Origin: an uncultured Bacteroidota bacterium
GTDB lineage: Bacteria; Bacteroidota; Bacteroidia; Chitinophagales; Chitinophagaceae
DNA: 52,351 bases
Direction of reading: 5' to 3'
Assembly: GCA_903906365.1 (NCBI GenBank)
Contig: CAIVKC010000014.1
Coordinates: forward strand, 1-52,351
The notes beneath the pieces are model-generated. The model did no database searches, was not told the DNA's origin, and saw nothing but the letters and a program-made list of their open reading frames with translations. A program made the translations under genes and the position numbers. Positions 24,367 through 31,711 of the stretch are shown in pieces. How positions within the stretch are numbered: position 1 is the stretch's first letter; each line of letters begins with the position of its first letter.

Positions 24367-25671
24367 CTACTTTTTTGGTAGCATAAACCTAAAAACCCTG
24401 TTTTGTAGATCTTTCAGCCGCACTTCCAGCGGAGGCAGTTCCGGCAGGTTGCTCTGTGGTTTATTCAGATAAAAATAGGCGGTGGCAGACACATCATCAC
24501 TGCGGAAGAAATTGGTGGAAGTTTCCGGAAAATTAGCGGAATCAATACTCGGTGGATCGGACTCATCGAGCAGCCTGCGAAACAGGGTGGGTTTGTGCCG
24601 TTCATCCACAAGTCCAACCGGTATAATCGTGGCTCCGGCTTTTTTCATTTTAAGGAGTGCGGATTTGCTTGAATTGCCGATTTGCTGGATGGTGACCCGG
24701 CAATCCTGGTGAAAATAAATGGGATCAGCCACATGATATCTGTAAAACGCATAGATATCCTGCGTCGGGTTGGCCACTAGGGAGCCGAAATTGCGGGAGG
24801 CATATTCTCCCTGGCCCCATCCGGATCCAATATAATCTTCTGTTCCGGTGCCAGCCAGAGAGGGCAGATCCCGGTCTCCGTCCAGGAATATTTTCACTTC
24901 GCCCTCCCCAAACCAGGATCCCCGGTACAACGAATCCCCGATTACGCCGATATTGGCACCCAGGTAGCGGCCGGTGCCTTCCACGGTAGGCAATATCACA
25001 TAGTCCTTGCCCAGTTGGGTCTTTAATTCCCTTTTCCAGAACGCATGAAAATAGAGGGCATCTTCGGGAAGTTCATCTACCTGCAGATAATCGATGTCGT
25101 ACCATACCCACACTTCCTCCAGGGATTCATTGCTCAGCGTGATCAGGGCCGATTTCCTGAAAGGCATGGGTATGGTGGCATTGAATGACCTCCCCTCCGG
25201 ACTAGAAAACAGCTGATTGTCATATTTGGCCGTCAGTCCAAGTCCGATACCAAAGAAATCACCCACTGGAGCTGATACAGCTGGTTTGGTTGATCCATCC
25301 CAGTACATATCTATCCTGACAGCCCGGCGCTGAAGGGGGTTGATGGCAATGGTTCCACTCAGCCACATCCGGTTGATGATGCCTGGCCCTTTTACGTCAA
25401 AAAGTGTTTTTTTCTCGCCAGGGGCAATGATAAAAAAGGCATTTCCTTTGGCGCCTTTATTGGTCAATCCCGCCTTTCCTTTTTGGCCCGTCGGATTCTC
25501 TGGGCTCACCCAGCGTGTTATCCACCCTTTCGGAGGTGACTTAAAAAGGTCAGCCATGCCCCCCGGAAAGCTGCTTTGGGAATGGTTTTCTTTCAGACGG
25601 GAACAAGCGGACATTATTGTTAACGCGAGTAAGGCAATAATTCGTAAGTTGGTTTCTTTATGGGGGGACAT
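24367..25671 (-). CDS. GH172 (DUF2961) glycoside hydrolase, lipoprotein
   Basis: I place the start at 25671 (434 aa, MSPHKETNLRIIALL), which gives a normal lipoprotein signal with lipobox MSAC. An ATG at 25740 would leave an implausibly long leader. The protein shows the DUF2961 signature: DVKGPGIINRMWLS near the start, the strand-rich double jelly-roll, GEGEVKIFLDGD (Glu256/Glu258) and GTGTEDYIGSGWG (Glu278). The two Glu positions fit the catalytic pair known for the family. GH172 members act on furanosides: alpha-D-fructofuranosidase/difructose dianhydride enzymes and D-arabinofuranosidases. With GH32 two genes downstream, a fructose substrate is attractive, though arabinan activity cannot be excluded. 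It is first of the three-gene minus-strand set. Confidence 0.87.
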   Translation of the reverse strand: MSPHKETNLRIIALLALTIMSACSRLKENHSQSSFPGGMADLFKSPPKGWITRWVSPENPTGQKGKAGLTNKGAKGNAFFIIAPGEKKTLFDVKGPGIINRMWLSGTIAINPLQRRAVRIDMYWDGSTKPAVSAPVGDFFGIGLGLTAKYDNQLFSSPEGRSFNATIPMPFRKSALITLSNESLEEVWVWYDIDYLQVDELPEDALYFHAFWKRELKTQLGKDYVILPTVEGTGRYLGANIGVIGDSLYRGSWFGEGEVKIFLDGDRDLPSLAGTGTEDYIGSGWGQGEYASRNFGSLVANPTQDIYAFYRYHVADPIYFHQDCRVTIQQIGNSSKSALLKMKKAGATIIPVGLVDERHKPTLFRRLLDESDPPSIDSANFPETSTNFFRSDDVSATAYFYLNKPQSNLPELPPLEVRLKDLQNRVFRFMLPKK

Positions 25672-25740
25672 CTGGGATGAGTTATGATTACAATGAAAAT
25701 ATTTCTGGTCATTTATCATGGATACAGTATATTTTTTCAA

Positions 25741-26106
25741 GCGGGGCTGCTGATCCTATAGATCTGGACAAATGCCGCCCCCTGAGACCAGGCGTTTGGT
25801 CTTTTGTTTAAAGTGTGTCCCGGCTTTCCGGCGGTTCCCTCTCCGAAGGGAAGCCCAGGGAGTTCAGTATCCAGGAGACCAATTGTATTCATTTTTTGGC
25901 TACCAGGATGGATACAATGAATAAAAATATTACTTATCAGTTTTTTAAATATAGTTAATTTTTTCTTTTAACTTATATTGGAATGTGGATGGTCTTGGAA
26001 AAACAGCAAACCAGGTTCCTTTTGCCCGGGAATGGAGTCAAAACATATCAGCTGTCAGTTATCCTATATTAGAAAATTAACCCCCAACCACCTTACAATA
26101 AAATAA
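25741..26106. promoter_or_regulatory. Divergent GH172/GH116 control region with an inverted repeat
   Basis: This 366-nt spacer separates two outward-facing glycosidase units. It contains an inverted repeat ATTGTATTC (25882-25890) with GGATACAAT (25910-25918), one G-T pair, plus a second arm pairing GTATCC (25867-25872) with GGATAC (25910-25915). A GC-rich hairpin lies at 25833-25855. The GH116-proximal 150 nt are AT-rich. No exact TAnnTTTG is seen on either strand. An operator role is inferred only from position and symmetry. Confidence 0.35.
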
Positions 26107-28797
26107 ATGCAAAGACGTAAATTTTTAAAATCAGCATCATTACTGGGTTCTGCCGGTTTTTTTCATGCACATTTTCCTTTAATCGCCGGACCGTTTTCCA
26201 CGGCCGACTTTTCGGCTGGTCAATTTCCCACTGACAAGAAATTGGATCGGCGCTGGGTGAATGGACTCTATGACAGGGGGGAGGCTACCGTTTACAGGAA
26301 GACGAAGCATGAATTGAATTTTATTGGCATGCCGGTGGGAGGCATTTGTTGCGGGACGGTTTATGTGGGCGGAGATGGTAGATTGTGGTTGTGGGATATT
26401 TTCAACAAAAACCAGATTGGCGCTTCCACCAAAGTCCTGCCTATTAAACTGGAAAGCTTTGATTTAAAAGAAATCAATAATACAGAAGGCACATTATACC
26501 TAGAACCCCTGACGGAAATTTCCGCCCTGCAGCAGGGGTTTGCCATTTCAGTCAGTGAAACGGGCGGGAACCTCCTCAAAAGACTGCATATCGATGACTG
26601 GGAGGAAATTACTTTTGAATCAACCTATCCGGTAGCTACGATTCGATACAGCGATAAAGACTTTCCCCTTGAAATAACCCTTCGGGCTTTTTCTCCTTTT
26701 ATTCCTGGAAATGCTTCTGATAGCGGGCTACCCGCAACCCTGCAATCCATTACCGTCAAAAGCAGGTCCCCGCATAACCTGAAAATAGAGCTTTTGGGGT
26801 GGTTTGAAAACAGGATACTTGGAGACACTGAAAAGTTGCCAGGTCGTTCGGTCCGGAAAAACAGCGTTTTTTCCCAACCCGGCCTAAAAGGAGTCTTCCT
26901 GGATTGCCAGGTCGACGGGCAATTGGAAAAGGCACCCGATTTTGGCAACCTGGCATTTGCCTTGAAAGGCGACCACCACCAATGCCTGGAAAACGTCCTG
27001 GACAAGGGAAACAGCCATAGCCTGGCTTTCGACGGGCTTGTGCGGGATTCCGGAAATTCCCCCATAGCTGGCATCGTGCATGGTTTTGACCTGCGGCCCG
27101 GTGAGGAGAGCCAGGCAGATTTCATCATTTCCTGGTATATGCCCAATTTGTCCCTCTATGCCAATAATAACCCCCAGGGAGTTACGGCAAAAGACGCAGA
27201 CCGCCATTTCTATACGACCCGTTTTAAGGATGCGCGCTCAGTGAGCGAATATATCAGCCGGGATATGAAACGCTTACAATCGCTCACTTTTCAATGGAAG
27301 GAAAACTGGTATGACAGTACCTTACCCTGGTGGTTTCAAGAACGGACTTTTTTAAATATATCCACCCTCGCCACGACAGTTTCCCACCGGTTTGAATCCG
27401 GAAGGTTCTATGCCATGGAAGGGGTTGGATGTTGTCATGGAAACTGCACACACGTCTATCAGTACGCACAAGCCATGGGTCGGATTTTCCCTGAACTCGA
27501 AAGGGATACCCGGGAGCGGGTTGATCTGGGCATTGGTTTTGACGATTCAACCGGTATGATCAGGATCCGGGGTGAGGATACCGGTCCTTCTATAGATGGA
27601 CAGGCAGGTACCATCCTGCGCATCTACAGGGAGCACCAGATGAGCGGCGATATGCGTTTTCTGCGCGAGAACTGGGAGAAAATAAGAAAAGCGGTCCGCT
27701 TTGTCATAGAGCAGGATAGGAACAAAGATGGCATGGAAGACACTCCCATGGAAAATACCCTGGACGCACTCTGGCACGGTGAGATTTCCTGGATAGTGGG
27801 TCTATGCCTTGCCAGCGTGCGGGCCGGTCAGGCCATGGCAGAGGAAATGGAGGATACCGATTTTGCAGGCATCTGCCGGCACTATGTGGAAATGGGTTGT
27901 GCAAATATGGAAAGTCTGCTTTTTAACGGGGAATATTTCATCCACCGACCTGACCCTGAGGTGGGAAAAAAGGAAATCGGTTCCTTTAATACCTGTCATA
28001 TAGACCAGGTATATGGCCAGGCCTGGGCATGGCAGGTTGGACTGGGGCGGATTTTGAGCCGGGAAAAGACCCTCAGTGCCTTAAGGGCACTCTGGAAATA
28101 CAATTATATGCCTGATGTGGGGCCTTATATGAAAAATCATCCGGGGGGTCGGTTTTATGCGCTGGCCGGGGAAGGCGGGATGGTCATGAATACCAATCCG
28201 CTCAAGGACGATAATCCATACGGAAATGCAAAAGCCTGGCAGATAGGATATTTCAGTGAATGCATGAGTGGTTTTGAGCACCAGGTGGCGGCCCATATGA
28301 TGGCCGAAGGCATGATAGAGGAGGCCCTTATACTAACCAGGTCCATTCATGACAGATACCATGGGTTCAAGCGTAATCCATTCAATGAAATTGAATGCAG
28401 TGATCACTATGGCCGCGCCATGGCCTCTTACGGAACTTTCATCAATGCCTGCGGATTCACCTATCACGGACCCCGGGGAACCATCGGTTTTTCCCCGAAG
28501 ATATCGCCCGGGCATTTCAAGGCTCCCTTTACGGTGGCCCGTGGTTGGGGATCCTATCAGCAGCAAAGGGCTCCTCATTCCCTAAAGGCTTCCATCCACC
28601 TCCGTTACGGTTCTCTGACACTGAACCGGCTGCATTTGGAGTTGGAGGAAGGATGCAGGGCCTCCCAGGTGCTCATCTATGCGGCAGGCCGTAAGGTGGA
28701 CAGCGCGTTTAATCAGACAGGATCTGCCATTGAAATTAATTTTAATCATACCCTGCATTTACAGGCAGGCCAGTCCCTCGTGGCTCATATACATTGA
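26107..28797 (+). CDS. Glycoside hydrolase family 116 (glucosylceramidase/beta-glucosidase-like), Tat-exported
   Basis: The 896-aa protein opens with a twin-arginine signal (QRRKFLK and a hydrophobic run), so it should be exported folded. It has the N-terminal beta-sandwich of the GBA2/GH116 family (about 45-370, with IGMPVGGICCGTVYVGGDGR) and the alpha/alpha-barrel catalytic domain (about 400-800). By position the nucleophile is probably Glu438 in AMEGVG, and the acid/base is Asp633 in DQVYGQ. Characterised members are beta-glucosidases, beta-xylosidases and N-acetylglucosaminidases; which applies is not visible. GH116 of this size in Bacteroidota is usually extracytoplasmic. The CobW-type gene begins 3 nt after the stop, suggesting translational coupling. 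Confidence 0.88.
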   Translation: MQRRKFLKSASLLGSAGFFHAHFPLIAGPFSTADFSAGQFPTDKKLDRRWVNGLYDRGEATVYRKTKHELNFIGMPVGGICCGTVYVGGDGRLWLWDIFNKNQIGASTKVLPIKLESFDLKEINNTEGTLYLEPLTEISALQQGFAISVSETGGNLLKRLHIDDWEEITFESTYPVATIRYSDKDFPLEITLRAFSPFIPGNASDSGLPATLQSITVKSRSPHNLKIELLGWFENRILGDTEKLPGRSVRKNSVFSQPGLKGVFLDCQVDGQLEKAPDFGNLAFALKGDHHQCLENVLDKGNSHSLAFDGLVRDSGNSPIAGIVHGFDLRPGEESQADFIISWYMPNLSLYANNNPQGVTAKDADRHFYTTRFKDARSVSEYISRDMKRLQSLTFQWKENWYDSTLPWWFQERTFLNISTLATTVSHRFESGRFYAMEGVGCCHGNCTHVYQYAQAMGRIFPELERDTRERVDLGIGFDDSTGMIRIRGEDTGPSIDGQAGTILRIYREHQMSGDMRFLRENWEKIRKAVRFVIEQDRNKDGMEDTPMENTLDALWHGEISWIVGLCLASVRAGQAMAEEMEDTDFAGICRHYVEMGCANMESLLFNGEYFIHRPDPEVGKKEIGSFNTCHIDQVYGQAWAWQVGLGRILSREKTLSALRALWKYNYMPDVGPYMKNHPGGRFYALAGEGGMVMNTNPLKDDNPYGNAKAWQIGYFSECMSGFEHQVAAHMMAEGMIEEALILTRSIHDRYHGFKRNPFNEIECSDHYGRAMASYGTFINACGFTYHGPRGTIGFSPKISPGHFKAPFTVARGWGSYQQQRAPHSLKASIHLRYGSLTLNRLHLELEEGCRASQVLIYAAGRKVDSAFNQTGSAIEINFNHTLHLQAGQSLVAHIH

Positions 28798-28800
28798 CAC

Positions 28801-29895
28801 ATGGAAAATATAGCACTTTTGCTGGTGGGCGGTTTTTTGGGAAGTGGAAAAACGACTGCCATTGTACAAGCAGCCGAACAACTCCATGCTGAGGATATTC
28901 CCTTTGGCGTAATCACCAACGACCAGGGGAAAAAACAGGTAGACAGTCTTTTTATGAAAGGCAGGGATATTGCTACCCAGGAGGTTTCGGATGGGTGTTT
29001 CTGCTGTCGTTACCGGGACCTGGAAGCAGGATTATCCGCGATTGTGGAGAGCATACATCCGAAAATAATATTTGCTGAATCCGTGGGTTCCTGTGCCGAT
29101 CTGGTGGCAACGGTCATTAACCCCCTGCTCCGGTTCAACCCCGGTAACTACCGGATTGTTTTATCCGTTTTTACCGATATCAGGCTGCTGATGAGTTCTT
29201 TACTCGGAGACGAACGTCTCTTTTCAGGAAATGTCCATTATATATTTGAAAAACAGCTGGAAGAAGCTGATATCATTGTGATCAATAAAGTTGACTTAAT
29301 GGGGCAGGAGCAATTACTGTCAGCAAAAAAACTGATAAGCAAAGCATTCCCTGACAAACTATGCCTGTTTCAAAACTCGCGGTCTGCATCCGATATTTCG
29401 GAATGGCTAACCGTTGCCCTCCAACAGGCGTCCACTGTTTCTACCAGGGATTCACTGGACATCGACTATGACCGCTATGGAGCGGGAGAAGCCGACCTGG
29501 CCTGGCTCGACCAGGAGTTGGGTATTGTAACCCGGCAATCCGATTGTTTTGAAGCCAGCTGGTCCCTGATGAACCTCATTCAAGAAAAAATCAGGTATCA
29601 TTCGCTCCCCATTGGCCACCTGAAATTTATCCTGGACGATGGCATCGAGCAGTTTAAAATAAGCTTTACCGGAACGGCAGATTCTACCGCCGGTCTGGAT
29701 TTCACCCAGAGGAAGGCCCACCGTTTGGTATTACTGATCAACGCACGGATACAGGCAAGTCCGGAATTATTACAGGAATTGGTATCCTCTTCGATCCTCG
29801 AAATTGAATACAGGCTGGGTTGTCAAATTACCGTAAGGAGCCTGTCTGCTTTTCAGCCCGGTTTCCCGAGGCCAACCCACCGGCTTACCCGTTAA
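28801..29895 (+). CDS. CobW/G3E-family GTPase (metallochaperone-like)
   Basis: The 364-aa protein has a G3E N-domain: P-loop GGFLGSGKTT (residues 10-19), the metal-binding CxCC as Cys66-Phe-Cys68-Cys69 and NKVD (162-165). G3E proteins use GTP to load Zn, Co or Ni, or help insert metal cofactors such as cobalamin. Residues after about 235 do not look like the usual His-rich CobW_C domain and are unassigned. It follows the GH116 stop by 3 nt and precedes a convergent GT4 gene. A cytoplasmic metallochaperone behind a Tat-exported enzyme suggests that either the glycosidase or a partner takes a metal before export, but that is only an inference from gene order. Confidence 0.82.
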   Translation: MENIALLLVGGFLGSGKTTAIVQAAEQLHAEDIPFGVITNDQGKKQVDSLFMKGRDIATQEVSDGCFCCRYRDLEAGLSAIVESIHPKIIFAESVGSCADLVATVINPLLRFNPGNYRIVLSVFTDIRLLMSSLLGDERLFSGNVHYIFEKQLEEADIIVINKVDLMGQEQLLSAKKLISKAFPDKLCLFQNSRSASDISEWLTVALQQASTVSTRDSLDIDYDRYGAGEADLAWLDQELGIVTRQSDCFEASWSLMNLIQEKIRYHSLPIGHLKFILDDGIEQFKISFTGTADSTAGLDFTQRKAHRLVLLINARIQASPELLQELVSSSILEIEYRLGCQITVRSLSAFQPGFPRPTHRLTR

Positions 29896-29920
29896 CAAGG
29901 AAATTTCAAGACAATCATGC

Positions 29921-31081
29921 TTATTGCGGGGAGATAAGCCGGGGTTGCAAAAAATCCGGGTTACTGCCCGCATATAAATTGAGTAATTCCCTGGCTGAGG
30001 CTTCCCACGTAAACTGGGCAGCCCTGGCTTTTCCCTTTTCGCGGTACCTATTGCGGAGTTCGGTATCTGAAAGCATGGTAATAATGGCCTCCGCAATGAG
30101 GGATGGCTGATAGGGGTCTGCCAGCATGGCTGCCTGACCCGCGACCTCCGGCATGGAAGAGGTATTGGAGGTGATTACAGGGGCCCCCGATCCCATAGCT
30201 TCCAAAATGGGCAACCCAAAGCTTTCCCTCAGGGAGGGATATAAGAAGAGGGTACAGGTATTATAAATCAGCGGCATTTCCTGGGAACTGATATATCCCG
30301 GAAATAGGCAATGGGTAAACAGATCAGCAGCCCCCTGCTTGGACAGCAAGTCCTCCACCAGGGATTTATCATAATCCAGTATGACCAGGGGTATGATATC
30401 TTTGGTCTGACGACAATACTGAATATAGGCCAGTATCAGATTGGTGGTATTTTTTTTGGGGGCCGTGTTGCCTAAGAAAAGCAGGAAATTTTCCGGTAAA
30501 TTATATTTTTTCCTGAACCCGGATTTTTCTTCCCCAGTAAAATTGTCCCTGAATCGTTCATTGACCGCATTATAAACCACTTTCACCTTTTCTTCCGGCA
30601 GTTTCAGTTTTTCCAGGATGGTTTCCCTTTCATAATGGGAAACGGTAATGACTACCTCACTTTGGCGCACTACCCTGGGAACGACAAACCGGCGGTACAG
30701 ATTGCCGAAATTCTGATAGGAGGTCCCTTTGAAATCAACTTTTTCCAGATAGATGATATCATGTAAAGTAAGCATCAGGGAGCCGGGATAAAAAACAGGT
30801 GCCGTATTACAGGTAGCATGCAGAAAATCTATGCCGCATCTTTTGGCGGCCCTGGGTAACCCCCATTGCTCCCAGTCAGCATAGGTTTGGGATGAAAATG
30901 TGTTTATCCTGAAATTGTCGGTTTCCTCTATACACTGCCTGTCGGCATCGTCCTTTGCAAAGAGCACATATTCGTTTTGATGATCCAGTTTTTGAATTTG
31001 CCGGATCAGTTCAAGGGCTACTACCTCCATTCCATGCTTTTTCTTCCTGAAAATGCGCTGTGCCTCAATACCTATCCTCAT
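29921..31081 (-). CDS. Family 4 glycosyltransferase (GT-B)
   Basis: The 386-aa protein is a typical GT4 without signal peptide: an N-terminal acceptor domain starting MRIGIEAQRI, the linker motif VVYNAVNERF, LFLGNTAPKKN in the donor domain and the E-x7-E motif ESFGLPILE, followed by GAPVITSNTSSMPEV, which contacts the nucleotide-sugar. It is a retaining transferase, probably using UDP- or GDP-sugar in glycan or polysaccharide assembly. It is alone on its strand, convergent with the CobW gene, with a 630-nt upstream spacer. Donor and acceptor are not readable. Confidence 0.9.
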   Translation of the reverse strand: MRIGIEAQRIFRKKKHGMEVVALELIRQIQKLDHQNEYVLFAKDDADRQCIEETDNFRINTFSSQTYADWEQWGLPRAAKRCGIDFLHATCNTAPVFYPGSLMLTLHDIIYLEKVDFKGTSYQNFGNLYRRFVVPRVVRQSEVVITVSHYERETILEKLKLPEEKVKVVYNAVNERFRDNFTGEEKSGFRKKYNLPENFLLFLGNTAPKKNTTNLILAYIQYCRQTKDIIPLVILDYDKSLVEDLLSKQGAADLFTHCLFPGYISSQEMPLIYNTCTLFLYPSLRESFGLPILEAMGSGAPVITSNTSSMPEVAGQAAMLADPYQPSLIAEAIITMLSDTELRNRYREKGKARAAQFTWEASARELLNLYAGSNPDFLQPRLISPQ

Positions 31082-31711
31082 TGAATGATTTTTTAGTTTT
31101 CGGGTTTTTAATAAAAAATTACCGCAGCTTTATGAATTAGAAAATGCCATAGCTAGCAAATCCAAACGGACTGCTGCTGTCCAATCCCAGTGTTAATATA
31201 AAGGTCATTTACCACGGCGCCCCCACGCTCAATGGGCAGTTGACATTCCTTCATATGAAATCTATTTTTCTGTAAATATTATAAATTAATTTATTAATTC
31301 GCCATTGGTCAGATGATTTATCCATAAAATAATTAGATGGTCCGTATTATGCGATGTTTGGTTTTGAAATCCGCTAACATGACAGAATCCATATTTCAAC
31401 GAATTAAACAGGAAACTCCATTTTTTTGACTGCTACAAGCAAAGGCAAGCTTTCACATCCTCCCGTCTTTTTATTGCATTTTTGCCCTACTGAGCTGAAT
31501 CTTTCGGCCCTTTCTTTATGAATAGGATACCCTTTGGTTTATAAAATATAATTGATTTGGTGCCAAAGTAATGTTTTCCCCCAAAATCAGCATGTTCATA
31601 ATTAATTGGGGCCAGGTTTCTGTTCGCTAATGATTAACATGTATATTTAAGATCAGGCTTCAGTGGCCAGAGCCGGCCTGACCAATTCTTATAACTGTAA
31701 CATTAAACTTA
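31082..31711. other. Long AT-rich spacer without a supported gene
   Basis: This 630-nt region between two outward-facing genes (GT4 and GH95) is visibly AT-rich and has no open frame with coding character. The best small plus-strand frame (31349-31429, 26 codons, beginning MRCLVLKSANM) lacks a ribosome site and any familiar pattern. A palindromic AT run (AATTAATTTATTAATT) lies near 31285-31300. No exact promoter element or tRNA-like fold was found. It could hold a small RNA or regulatory region for the GH95 gene, but I cannot support one. Confidence 0.4.

Noticed and set aside
24825-24840. ATCCGGATC inside the GH172 gene, similar to the tRNA-Arg 3' end and considered as an attachment site.
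   Set aside because: Only a 9-nt palindrome matches and it lies in an intact coding sequence; similar strings occur elsewhere.
31349-31429. 26-codon plus-strand frame in the 31-kb spacer.
   Set aside because: No ribosome site, promoter or pattern, and expected by chance in 630 nt of AT-rich DNA.
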